Assembly (NCBI RefSeq): GCF_008727925.1
Contig: NZ_VTWT01000001.1
Span: forward strand, 62,001-126,000
Length of the DNA: 64,000 bases
Reading direction: 5' to 3'
Source of the DNA: Adhaeribacter soli
GTDB taxonomy: Bacteria; Bacteroidota; Bacteroidia; Cytophagales; Hymenobacteraceae
The position numbers and the translations under genes were made by a program. Positions 1-7,703 of the stretch are shown here, piece after piece. The notes beneath the pieces are model-generated. The model had not been told where the DNA came from and ran no database searches. It saw nothing but the letters and a program-made list of their open reading frames with translations. Each line of letters begins with the position of its first letter. The first letter of the stretch is position 1.

Positions 1-183
1 GTACTTTATAATTAAGCAGCGGGTTCCGTAAGCCGAGATCCAATAGTTCTTTCCGGGAAGATTCTAATTTTGAGACAATGGATTCTTGGAGCATATAAGG
101 GTGCATTTGAACTTGGTTTGTAAGTTACAAGGAATTAGAAATAATCAAAAACAAAAGATGATTTCTTACGGGAATGTAAAGCT

Positions 184-217
184 AAAAGTCCCGGCCAAAT
201 CCTGAACCGGGACTTTT
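184..217 (-). terminator. Intrinsic terminator downstream of the nitroreductase gene
   Basis: An inverted repeat (AAAAGTCCCGG pairing with CCGGGACTTTT) with an 11-base loop lies just past the stop codon of the minus-strand nitroreductase. A T/A run flanks both sides, so it could also stop plus-strand transcription entering from the left edge. No gene was recognised in positions 1-183. Confidence 0.65.
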
Positions 218-244
218 TTCAATGAATTCTATACGGTTTTATAC

Positions 245-829
245 CTACATCCACTCCACTTTTTCTTCCAGCGGGGTTTTGCGTTTGCCTTCCGGGCTTG
301 GTTTGTCGGTGTAGCCAAGGTAAAGTATTCCCAGCACCAGGTCTTCTTCTCGGAGGTGGAGGTAGGTTTTCATGGGTGGGTGGTAGGCCATGCCGCCGGA
401 GCCCCAGTAGCTGGCAATGCCCAGGGTGGTAGCGCCAAGCAGCAGGTTTTGGATTGCGCAACTGGTGGCGGCCACTTCTTCGAGCACCGGAATTTTAGGG
501 TTATCGCCGCGGCGCATATAGGCAATGAGGATGTGGGAAGTGTGGTCGCCCATGTGCAGGAGTTTGTCGTAGGTGGCCTGCAGGAATTTTTCGGGGGCTA
601 CGTGCTGGCGGTAAAGTTCGGCGTGGTCGTGGCAGAATTGGGGCACTTTGGGGCCACCATAAACCCTGAACCGCCAGGGCTCGGTGTGCGCGTGCGTAGG
701 CGCCCAGTCGGCTAAGCGGAGCAGTTGCTTTATTTGTTCGTCCGGAATCTGGCGGCCGTTGTACTGGTTGGGTTTTATGGTGCGGCGCGATTCTATAATC
801 TGGCTGATGGCGTTGAATTCGGTGGTCAT
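245..829 (-). CDS. Nitroreductase family protein (FMN-dependent NAD(P)H oxidoreductase)
   Basis: This 194-residue protein has the single-domain length and layout of the YdjA-like nitroreductase subgroup. The N-terminal FMN phosphate-binding ESRRTIK motif is at residues 13-19, an APTHAHTEPWRF segment at about 44-55 matches the family's flavin/dimer loop, and a glycine-rich WGSGG stretch lies near residue 142. Members bind FMN as homodimers and reduce nitro or quinone-like compounds in the cytoplasm; the natural substrate is unknown. The gene stands alone, followed by a terminator at 184-217. The start was chosen because the family motif begins about 12 residues after this ATG. Confidence 0.9.
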   Translation of the reverse strand: MTTEFNAISQIIESRRTIKPNQYNGRQIPDEQIKQLLRLADWAPTHAHTEPWRFRVYGGPKVPQFCHDHAELYRQHVAPEKFLQATYDKLLHMGDHTSHILIAYMRRGDNPKIPVLEEVAATSCAIQNLLLGATTLGIASYWGSGGMAYHPPMKTYLHLREEDLVLGILYLGYTDKPSPEGKRKTPLEEKVEWM

Positions 830-1237
830 GGTTATAGCGGTTTGTATAACTTTATAAAGATTGAAGACCCGTATTTTGTTTGGTTTCCGGAGGTGAAGTT
901 AAGGTTTATCAGATGATTTTTTGCCGTTTTTCAATACCATCCGGTCTTTCCTTTTTTTATTCGAAATCCTCCGCAAACGTCCGGCAGAGGGGGGGGTATC
1001 CGGAAAGGCGGCGTTTGCAGGCGTTGCTGTGAACAGAAACTTAATACTGGTAGAAGGAACGATATCCGGAGTAAAGTGCTTTTACAGAAAGGGATCGGTT
1101 TTCAATAACAGGGAGATTTTCTGAAATCAGCGAAGCTTTTGTAACTGTTTTTAAAGTTGAAAGTATTACCTTTACCAAATCTGTAGCTTCGGAAGCTAGT
1201 TCCGGCTAACAGGTATTACAAAATTTAACTTTATTGC
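830..1237. other. Intergenic region with no supported gene
   Basis: This spacer separates the divergent nitroreductase and desaturase genes and probably holds both promoters. The short ORFs here show no family features. A run of eight G residues at 989-996 is the only conspicuous local feature. Confidence 0.6.
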
Positions 1238-2308
1238 ATGGCAGCACCAAGATTTACTGCACCAACCAACGACTTCTTTTCTGAATTAAAGGCCCGGATC
1301 AACGATCATTTCGAGCAGAAGGGTACTTCGCCAACCGGCAATTCTAAACTTTTCACCAAAGCCATTATTCTGGTTCTAGGCTTTGTAGGGCTTTACGTAC
1401 ACCTGGTTTTTTTTACACCACCGGCCTGGCTGGCTGTACTGGAATGCATCCTGTTGGGGAGTGCGGGGGCTTCTATCGGGTTCAATATTATGCACGATGG
1501 CGCGCATGGTAGTTTCAGCGAAAGCAAATGGCTTAACAACATCGCTGGTCTGTCGCTGAACGTGCTGGGTGGTAACGTGTTTATGTGGAATACGAAGCAC
1601 AACGTTATCCACCATACTTATACCAATATCGACGATGTGGATGATGACCTGGATGCGCGGCCTTTTTTACGGCTTTGCCAATCTCAGAAAAAGTATAAAC
1701 TGCACAAATACCAGCATTACTACTTCTGGGCGATCTATGCCTTCCTTTATATTTACTGGATCGGGTACAGCGATTTTCATAAATATTTTACCGGAAAAGT
1801 AGGTGATTTTAAAATTGCCAAGATGAAACGCTCGGAGCATATTTCTTTCTGGGCTTTTAAAGTATTGTTTGCCGCATTCTTTATTGCCCTGCCAATTTTT
1901 ATGGTTGGTTTCCTGCCCTGGCTGATTGGTTTCCTGGTATTTACCATGTCTACTGGTTTGGTAATGAGCATTGTTTTCCAGTTGGCGCATACGGTTAGCG
2001 AAACGCATTTCCCGTTGCCGGAAGCTAAAACGAATAAAATGGAGGAAGCCTGGGCAATTCATCAGCTAAAAACTACGGCTAATTTTGCAACTAATAATAA
2101 AATGGTTTCCTGGTTTTCCGGCGGCTTGAATTTCCAGATCGAGCACCACTTATTCCCGAAAATCTCGCACGTACATTACCCGGAAATCAGCAAAATCATT
2201 AAAAAAGCCTGCCAGGATTATGGCGTAGAGTACATCGAATTCCCAAGACTGCGCACGGCCATTTACTCGCACATCATGCACCTGCGGCAGCTGGCCCTTG
2301 CCAATTAA
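1238..2308 (+). CDS. Membrane fatty acid desaturase (acyl-lipid/linoleoyl-CoA type)
   Basis: This 356-residue integral membrane protein has all three histidine clusters of di-iron membrane desaturases: HDGAH at 86-90, HNVIHH at 121-126 and QIEHH at 300-304. The QxxHH form of the last box is typical of front-end and linoleoyl-CoA desaturase-like proteins. Hydrophobic segments at about 41-62, 64-84, 168-182 and 205-245 fit the usual two hairpins of transmembrane helices. The enzyme would introduce a double bond into membrane acyl chains using O2 and an electron donor. Unlike some front-end enzymes, no fused cytochrome b5 domain is seen. A strong hairpin follows the stop codon, so the gene is probably monocistronic. 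Regiospecificity cannot be told from sequence. Confidence 0.93.
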   Translation: MAAPRFTAPTNDFFSELKARINDHFEQKGTSPTGNSKLFTKAIILVLGFVGLYVHLVFFTPPAWLAVLECILLGSAGASIGFNIMHDGAHGSFSESKWLNNIAGLSLNVLGGNVFMWNTKHNVIHHTYTNIDDVDDDLDARPFLRLCQSQKKYKLHKYQHYYFWAIYAFLYIYWIGYSDFHKYFTGKVGDFKIAKMKRSEHISFWAFKVLFAAFFIALPIFMVGFLPWLIGFLVFTMSTGLVMSIVFQLAHTVSETHFPLPEAKTNKMEEAWAIHQLKTTANFATNNKMVSWFSGGLNFQIEHHLFPKISHVHYPEISKIIKKACQDYGVEYIEFPRLRTAIYSHIMHLRQLALAN

Positions 2309-2331
2309 TCTAAACACTTTCGTATAAAATG

Positions 2332-2367
2332 AAAAGTCCGGTTCTTAAATTGAGCCGGACTTTTTTT
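2332..2367 (+). terminator. Intrinsic terminator after the desaturase gene
   Basis: A 13-bp stem (AAAAGTCCGGTTC with GAGCCGGACTTTT, one G-U pair) with a 7-base loop is followed by a T run. It starts 24 bases after the desaturase stop codon. Confidence 0.8.
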
Positions 2368-2469
2368 GCTTTAAAGATTATCGTTTTCATTTGCCGGATT
2401 CTACGTGGCGTGATGAAGTAATGCTTTTGAACCTGGTCGGTTCTATGGATTTTCGATTGAGGTTTGAGA

Positions 2470-3231
2470 TTACAATGATCCATGCAAAACCGCCGGATTT
2501 CTTTCCCTTATTAACTCCTGTAATCTTCGGGCGTTAAAACCGGCATAACCCAATTGGTCGTTGTCGAAATAAATGTACACGTCTTTGTTTTGACCTTGCC
2601 ATTCGAGGCACTTTCCGGCCCAATACGATAGCGTTTCGTCGGAGTAGCTTCCCTGGTATTTGAAGAGGGTAGGGCCATGCAAACGGATGTAGACAAAATC
2701 GGCAGTTACTTCAAGCGGGGATATGTGGCCGGCCAGTTCGTAAATGCAGAAGGCCGCGTTGTGCTCCCGGAGCAAATCGTAAATTTTAGGATCGTACCAG
2801 GTCTGGTCCCGGAACTCGAAAGTATAGCGGTAGTGGTTTGGAATTACGCGGAGCAGGTTGGCTAATCTTTCTTCATTTATTTTCCAGGCGGGCGGCAGTT
2901 GGAAGAGAATAGGTCCGTTTTTTTCGCCCAAAGCGCTAACGTTTTCGAAGAAGCGGATGGTGCTTTCGTGCGGGTCTTTCAGCTTTTTCATGTGGGTAAT
3001 GAAGCGGCTGGCCTTTACGGCAAAAATAAAATCCTCGGGAACGGAGGCGCGCCAGTTGGCAAAGGTCTCGGGGGAAGGCAGCTTGTAAAAGGAATTGTTG
3101 ATCTCTACGGTACGAAAATACTGCAGGTAAAAATTTGTGAAATCTTTGGACTGCATGCCGGCCGGATAGAAGTTGCCTACCCAGTATTTGTAATGCCAGC
3201 CTGAGGTACCTACGTAAATTTTCCGCTCCAC
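2470..3231 (-). CDS. DUF72 (YecE-like) family protein
   Basis: The 253-residue protein opens with the hallmark YVGTSGWHYKYW of the DUF72/YecE family (about residues 6-17) and continues with family-typical segments: a NSFYKLPSPETF stretch near residue 46, a FAVKAS stretch near 70, and a DVYIYFDNDQLGYA stretch toward the C-terminus. The fold is a TIM-barrel-like domain; the biochemical function is not established. Length is normal for the family. It is transcribed away from the next minus-strand operon and has no clear functional partner. Confidence 0.88.
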   Translation of the reverse strand: MERKIYVGTSGWHYKYWVGNFYPAGMQSKDFTNFYLQYFRTVEINNSFYKLPSPETFANWRASVPEDFIFAVKASRFITHMKKLKDPHESTIRFFENVSALGEKNGPILFQLPPAWKINEERLANLLRVIPNHYRYTFEFRDQTWYDPKIYDLLREHNAAFCIYELAGHISPLEVTADFVYIRLHGPTLFKYQGSYSDETLSYWAGKCLEWQGQNKDVYIYFDNDQLGYAGFNARRLQELIRERNPAVLHGSL

Positions 3232-3741
3232 TTTGTTCCGGTTTTTGTTTCGGGGTTATACTTGTGGTGGAGGGGGAAGGTTAAAGGGGAATCTTTGGTA
3301 ATTCTTGTTTGGTTTTTTTGCTTCAAAACTTACCTCAACTCTAAACTCATAACTTTCAACTCTTAACTAGCCTTCCCCCTCAAGCCGGGTGGCTTCGTTT
3401 CTGCGTTCGCGGCTGCAACCTTACCTGCCCTACCGGGCTGCCTCGTTCCTCGGCACCGGTAAGCTTGGAGGCCGCTCTCACAGAAACTGGTGTCAGTTTG
3501 CCTCCGTGGCTGGCTTTCTTGTATTTAGTTTTTATCCGTTAACGTGGTTTTCGGGGGCGCTGCGCTGGCGATATGCGTGGGTTGTTTTGTGGGAGAAAGC
3601 TTTAGGTAACCGTATACTAAGTAGCAAGACTAAAATAACCTTATAATTTGCAAGGGACTTTAATCAGGCAATATTCTGAATATAAACTCTTTGCTTATTT
3701 TTTGTCCAGATACTAAAATCCAGATACTAATGTCATTTTAC
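3232..3741. other. Intergenic region, GC-richer patch without supported gene
   Basis: No supported gene is seen in this 510-base spacer. Positions about 3365-3600 are more GC-rich than flanking AT-rich spacer and contain an open frame (3389-3646) rich in Arg, Ser and Leu with no recognisable family. It may be repeat-derived or decayed sequence. Confidence 0.45.
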
Positions 3742-4515
3742 TTATTTCTTTTCTGCCGGTTGATTCTTTTCTGCGGGTTCGGCTAATTTGAAATTAATCG
3801 GGATAACCATACGGACATTTACTTCCCGGCCATTTTGTTTTCCGGGCTTCCATTTGGGCATGGCCTTGATCACGCGGAGGGCTTCGGCATCAATTTCGGG
3901 TGATAAACCTCTTAAGATTTTTGGTTCTTTGATCAGGCCATCTTTCCAAACCACGAACTGTGCCATTACCCGGCCTTCGATCTTATTCTTTTGGGCGGCA
4001 GGTGGATAGATTATGCTTTTGCCAAAGTACTCATACATGACGTTAAAACCGCCCGGAAATTCAGGGCTTTGTTCCACGGAAACAAAAATAAGATTCTTTT
4101 CTTCTTCGGTTTCCACCCGCTCCGGCATGGGTACGGTTACCGGCAGGTTTAACCGGACGTTTACGGGCTGCCCTTTCTGTCTGCCCGGTTGCCACTTCGG
4201 CATTTTCTTAGCGGTTTCCAGTACAAAAGCATTGGCCTCGGTAGAAATGCCGGTGCCAACTTCAATATCTTTGGGCTGGCCGGTTTTATCGATTACCAGG
4301 CTTAAAGTTACCGTTCCGCTGGTTGTAAATTTCCGGGTTGCCAGGGCGTTATCAAAGTATTGCTTTATGGCCGCCTCGCCTCCCGGAAATACCGGCATTT
4401 GTTCGGCCACTACGTACACTTTGTCCAGGTTTTGAGGTTTGGTTTGCCGTGCTTGCGTGTTGCTGCTTAAACCGGAGGCAAGAAGTATAAAGAGGGCAAG
4501 TAAGTTCTTTTTCAT
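3742..4515 (-). CDS. Secreted protein with two TonB C-terminal domains
   Basis: The 257-residue protein has a Sec signal peptide (about residues 1-22, ending near TQA-R) and two consecutive TonB-C-like domains, about residues 36-130 and 148-245. Each begins with a PVFPGG or PEFPGG motif, and the second ends with the family's MPKWKPGKQNGREVNV segment. There is no transmembrane anchor plus proline-rich linker of a classical TonB, so this is not a complete energy transducer. Such TonB-C-only proteins are common in Bacteroidota and may bind outer-membrane partners; this is family knowledge. It lies 50 bases downstream of the next gene on the same strand and is probably co-transcribed with it and with the WG-repeat gene. 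Confidence 0.88.
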   Translation of the reverse strand: MKKNLLALFILLASGLSSNTQARQTKPQNLDKVYVVAEQMPVFPGGEAAIKQYFDNALATRKFTTSGTVTLSLVIDKTGQPKDIEVGTGISTEANAFVLETAKKMPKWQPGRQKGQPVNVRLNLPVTVPMPERVETEEEKNLIFVSVEQSPEFPGGFNVMYEYFGKSIIYPPAAQKNKIEGRVMAQFVVWKDGLIKEPKILRGLSPEIDAEALRVIKAMPKWKPGKQNGREVNVRMVIPINFKLAEPAEKNQPAEKK

Positions 4516-4565
4516 ATTTGAATTTTAAGGCTTTTCGCTGATTTTTTTCGCTGCAACGGTAGCGT

Positions 4566-5603
4566 TTAGAAATGTTCGTAATAGAAGATCTCGGTGCCTA
4601 AAAGCCGGTCGTTCTGAAAGACTTGCCGGCGAAGGGGAAGGCCGCTTTTGCTCTTTTCTATTTTGTAATTCACTTTACTGCTTAAGGCCGGTTCCAGGGC
4701 ATTGGTTGTCTGGTATTGCAGGAGGTTGCCGTTTTCGTCGTAGGTTGCATTGGAGGTAGAATAAAGCTCCACTTTGCCGTTGCGCGGTTTGTGGTGTTCC
4801 GTTTTTATTACATGGTCCTGAGCGTCGGTTACCTGCACGATCTTTTCCCGGAGCTGGTTGTTTTTATAACTCAGACTGGTCCTTGTCCGGCCGTTTTCGG
4901 AATATTGGGTTTCGTCGTAGTAATCGGGGTGCTGCTGCCGGCGGAGGAGCCGGCCTTGTTTATCGAACTGGAACTGGCCAGAGATGTTGGTAACTTTGGG
5001 TTTGGTTTTGGGCTTCTTTGGTTCTTTTTCCTCGTCTTCATCGCGGGGCTGATATTCCGTTTCGAGCACATTCCAGGATGTAACTTCGCCTTTGTTGTTG
5101 CGGATCAGGCTTACGTCTATACCGCCGTTGGCGTAGCCCAGGTAATTTCCTTTGTCGTCGTATTTATAGGAAATTTCCATTTCCGAATCGGAGCTGGTGG
5201 GGTAATTCAGGTCTATCTCCTTGTGCTCGATCATTTTGTTCTGCTTGTTGTAAGCGTAGGTGGTATAGCTTTTCTGACCCATGCTGGCCACGGCTACAAT
5301 ATTCCCTTCGGTATCGAATTCGGTAAAGGAACCCAGGGAAGTAAAGAACAATAGTTTGCGGAGGTTGCTGTCTTTGTGCCGCCGGTACGTTTCATAACTT
5401 TCGCGGCGTGGTAAATAATCGTCTTCCGTTTCGGCCAGGTTCATCTGCATCATGGCCATTACCGATTTTATGCGGTTACTCTGAACCACGTCGCGGGTAA
5501 GCTGTAGGGGGCGATACTCCCGGGAGGAAAACTGGGCCGCCGCCGGAGCTACCAGGCTGAGTGCTAAAAGGAAGAAAAATGCTGAAACTAAATTTTTATG
5601 CAT
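4566..5603 (-). CDS. Secreted protein of unknown function (YD/RHS-like text repeats)
   Basis: The chosen start encodes an MHKNLVSAFFF signal peptide ending near residue 23 (AAAAQF). The open frame extends 41 codons further upstream, but that part lacks signal features and would overlap the upstream gene's stop. The mature part contains repeated segments such as NKQNKMIEHKEIDL, DDKGNYLGYANG, DKQGRLLRRQQ and DENGNLLQYQT, with an acidic/lysine-rich low-complexity stretch (DEDEEKEPKKPKTKPK). This pattern resembles the strand repeats of YD/RHS-type or MORN-like secreted Bacteroidota proteins, but no defined domain is assigned. It follows the WG-repeat gene by 23 bases, suggesting a three-gene operon of envelope proteins. 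Function unknown. Confidence 0.75.
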   Translation of the reverse strand: MHKNLVSAFFFLLALSLVAPAAAQFSSREYRPLQLTRDVVQSNRIKSVMAMMQMNLAETEDDYLPRRESYETYRRHKDSNLRKLLFFTSLGSFTEFDTEGNIVAVASMGQKSYTTYAYNKQNKMIEHKEIDLNYPTSSDSEMEISYKYDDKGNYLGYANGGIDVSLIRNNKGEVTSWNVLETEYQPRDEDEEKEPKKPKTKPKVTNISGQFQFDKQGRLLRRQQHPDYYDETQYSENGRTRTSLSYKNNQLREKIVQVTDAQDHVIKTEHHKPRNGKVELYSTSNATYDENGNLLQYQTTNALEPALSSKVNYKIEKSKSGLPLRRQVFQNDRLLGTEIFYYEHF

Positions 5604-5626
5604 AGTTGGTTGGAATCTGGAGTTTT

Positions 5627-7252
5627 TTAGTCGGTGAAATACCGTTTGCCGTACCGGTCGATGTAGCCGTCTTTTTCGCGGTTGCCGGAGCAAAGCTTGA
5701 TCAGGCCATTTTCCCAGTTGCCGCAAAACTGGTAGTTGGGTAACGTTTGAAGTGGCGGAATAACTTCTTTGCCTTTCAGGTCAATAATGCCTATCGCATG
5801 GTTTTGCTGGGCAAGGGCCAGGCCGTTTTGGAAGGGATCGATGCGAGTGTATTTTAGGGGGGCAATTTCTTCCCCCTGGCTATTGACCAGCCCGTAAAGG
5901 GTGGCGCCATTCCAGCCGGAGCGCGTTCCTACTTTAAAAAGATCGGCATCCAGTACTTCGAGCTCCGTGAAAACGAAAGGCAGCACCATTTTACCGGTTT
6001 TATCGATTACGCCCCAGAAACCTTTCTTTCGGACGGCGGCGCGGCCTTTGTAAAACATGCGCGCGGCTTCGTATTCTTCCGGAATTACAACCGTTCCGGC
6101 CTCATTTATATAGCCAACCTTATTTAATTCTTTCGAAATTACGGCCAATCCGTCGGAGTAGCCGTCGGTTTGGTAAGAAGAAGCGGGAATGGTAAGCTTA
6201 CCGGTTTTTGCGTTGTAAAACCCTTTTAAATTGCGGTCTTTGGTTTGCAGGTTATAGTAATTGCTGCCTTCGCTGTAGTAGATTCTGGTGTAAATGAAGT
6301 CGGTTAATTCTTTGCCTTTTTTATCGATCAGTCCATAGGCCTGGCCTTTTGCCACGATTGCGAGCCCGTTCTGAAAGTGAGTCGCCAGGTCGTAGGTTGG
6401 CGCGATTACCATTTTGCCTTCTTTGTTTATAAAGCCCCATTTGCCGTCTTTTACGGCGGCAGCCAGGCCTTCGGAAAAATCGCGGGCGCCATTGAATTTC
6501 GGGGGAATTACTTCCTTGCCGGTTTTATTGATAAAGCCGCATTTCCGTTCACTGCAAACCACAAGCAAGTCTTCTTTCAGGAAACCGGGCCGGTGCACTT
6601 TTAAAGGAAGAATGGTTTCGCCGGCCATATTTACCACCGTGCATTTTTCTTCGATGCAGGCCCTGAACAGGCCACCGCCCAGGTAAATAATTTCAGAGTA
6701 TTCTACTGGCAGCAACCGCTTCCCTTCCCCACTAAACAGCCCATAAGCCAACTTCATTTTAGGTCGACGGTTTATTTGTTCAGCGGCCGAAGGCATTTTT
6801 TCAATACTTACCATGATAGCGGTGCTACCCAGATCCGCAAGGTTTTCCAAGGAAACGTATTTATAAACGGCTGGTATAATTTCTTCGCCCTGCCGGTTTA
6901 CCACGCCTTGCTGCCTATCCTGGTTTGTCACCAGGGCCAATCCGTTCGCAAAAGGGTGAATTTCCTGGTATTGTGGTTTTATGATCAGGTTGCCCTTTTC
7001 GTCGATAAGGCCCCAGACATAATTATCGGTTACCTGCGCCAGACCATCCTGAAAGGGTTCGGCCCGGCGGAATTGCGGTTTAATTTTCAGCGTGCCGGTG
7101 CTGTCGGCATAGCCCCACAGATTTCCGGCACGGTAGGGGATAAGGGCTGGTAATTTTATGGATATGGCCTTTTGCTGCGCCTGAGCTTCAGGCAGAGGTA
7201 AAAGTAAAAGAAAAAGGAAGGAAAGACAGGAGGAAACTGTACGGCTAACCAC
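5627..7252 (-). CDS. WG-repeat-containing secreted protein
   Basis: The 541-residue protein has a signal peptide (residues 1-25, cut after AQA) followed by roughly a dozen WG (KWG) repeats of about 35-45 residues, for example NLWGYADSTGTLKIKPQF, YVWGLIDEKGNLIIKPQY, GKWGFINKEGKMVIAPTY and GFWGVIDKTGKMVLPFVF. WG repeats form beta-rich repeat structures of unknown biochemical role, often in surface proteins. No catalytic motif is seen. The gene is first of a likely minus-strand operon with the two genes below it; its promoter should lie in 7253-7465, back to back with the sigma-54 promoter at 7440-7455. Confidence 0.9.
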   Translation of the reverse strand: MVSRTVSSCLSFLFLLLLPLPEAQAQQKAISIKLPALIPYRAGNLWGYADSTGTLKIKPQFRRAEPFQDGLAQVTDNYVWGLIDEKGNLIIKPQYQEIHPFANGLALVTNQDRQQGVVNRQGEEIIPAVYKYVSLENLADLGSTAIMVSIEKMPSAAEQINRRPKMKLAYGLFSGEGKRLLPVEYSEIIYLGGGLFRACIEEKCTVVNMAGETILPLKVHRPGFLKEDLLVVCSERKCGFINKTGKEVIPPKFNGARDFSEGLAAAVKDGKWGFINKEGKMVIAPTYDLATHFQNGLAIVAKGQAYGLIDKKGKELTDFIYTRIYYSEGSNYYNLQTKDRNLKGFYNAKTGKLTIPASSYQTDGYSDGLAVISKELNKVGYINEAGTVVIPEEYEAARMFYKGRAAVRKKGFWGVIDKTGKMVLPFVFTELEVLDADLFKVGTRSGWNGATLYGLVNSQGEEIAPLKYTRIDPFQNGLALAQQNHAIGIIDLKGKEVIPPLQTLPNYQFCGNWENGLIKLCSGNREKDGYIDRYGKRYFTD

Positions 7253-7358
7253 AAGTACTTGCTTTATTTTAAGTTAAGCAATTTACCTAATAGTAACACC
7301 TCATACAAATTTATTCTAATAACCAGCCTCCCGGCCTGTAATATTATGGAACAGAACC

Positions 7359-7375
7359 TGTGCTAAATCCGGACA
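7359..7375 (+). promoter_or_regulatory. Weak candidate activator-binding site upstream of the sigma-54 promoter
   Basis: A TGT-N8-CCGGACA element lies about 65 bases upstream of the -24 box. Its ends match the two TGT...CGGACAC/CGAACAC repeats in the regulator-permease spacer (10533-10588), while the middle does not. Position fits an NtrC-type upstream activating sequence, but the match is partial (about 9 of 17 bases). Confidence 0.25.
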
Positions 7376-7439
7376 GTTTCATTGGGTGGAATTTGCAGGA
7401 ATTGTTGTAATTGACTGAAAGTTAGTTGGTTTTGATTTG

Positions 7440-7455
7440 TGGCACAGGCGTTGCA
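7440..7455 (+). promoter_or_regulatory. Sigma-54 (RpoN) -24/-12 promoter
   Basis: The sequence TGGCAC-AGGCG-TTGCA matches the RpoN consensus TGGCAC-N5-TTGCW. The invariant GG (7441-7442) and GC (7453-7454) are separated by exactly 10 bases, as required. Transcription should start near 7466 and enter the small ORF at 7490/7502. The site lies beside a sigma-54-dependent two-component system (7704-10447), which makes a chance match less likely. Confidence 0.75.
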
Positions 7456-7489
7456 AAAGTGGTGTCAGGAAATCTGAAAATTCACTTTA

Positions 7490-7696
7490 ATGCTTACGAC
7501 TATGAAAATCTTAACTTTACTTTCCGCCATGTTGATCTGTTTTGGCATTGCCTTAAATGATGCCGTTACTTACGTTCCTGATTCCACTTCAATTAACCAG
7601 GCTGAAAGGTATGCGAAGTTCGGAATCGAAACGAAGGATGGGTATTTGCTGGAGGAAGTAACTTTTATTGGCAAAGCAACCGGATCGGTGAAATAG
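7490..7696 (+). CDS. Small secreted/membrane peptide, candidate sigma-54 target
   Basis: The 68-residue product (or 64 residues from the second ATG at 7502, which gives a cleaner MKILTLL signal sequence) has an N-terminal hydrophobic segment followed by a short polar tail of about 43 residues. No family was recognised. Support for it being real comes from position: it begins 24-36 bases after the predicted start point of a near-consensus sigma-54 promoter and fills the space up to the convergent kinase gene, whose stop is only 7 bases away. No terminator lies between them, so its transcript may run antisense into the kinase gene. Confidence 0.55.
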   Translation: MLTTMKILTLLSAMLICFGIALNDAVTYVPDSTSINQAERYAKFGIETKDGYLLEEVTFIGKATGSVK

Positions 7697-7703
7697 CTTA
7701 CAA

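Noticed and set aside
1-183. Partial gene at the left edge
   Set aside because: Stops occur in all forward frames within the first 31 bases and no reverse frame has recognisable coding content.
989-996. G8 run as phase-variation tract
   Set aside because: Not inside a supported gene and not at a recognisable promoter spacer.
3389-3646. 85-codon open frame
   Set aside because: No family, signal or neighbour support; composition follows the GC-rich patch.
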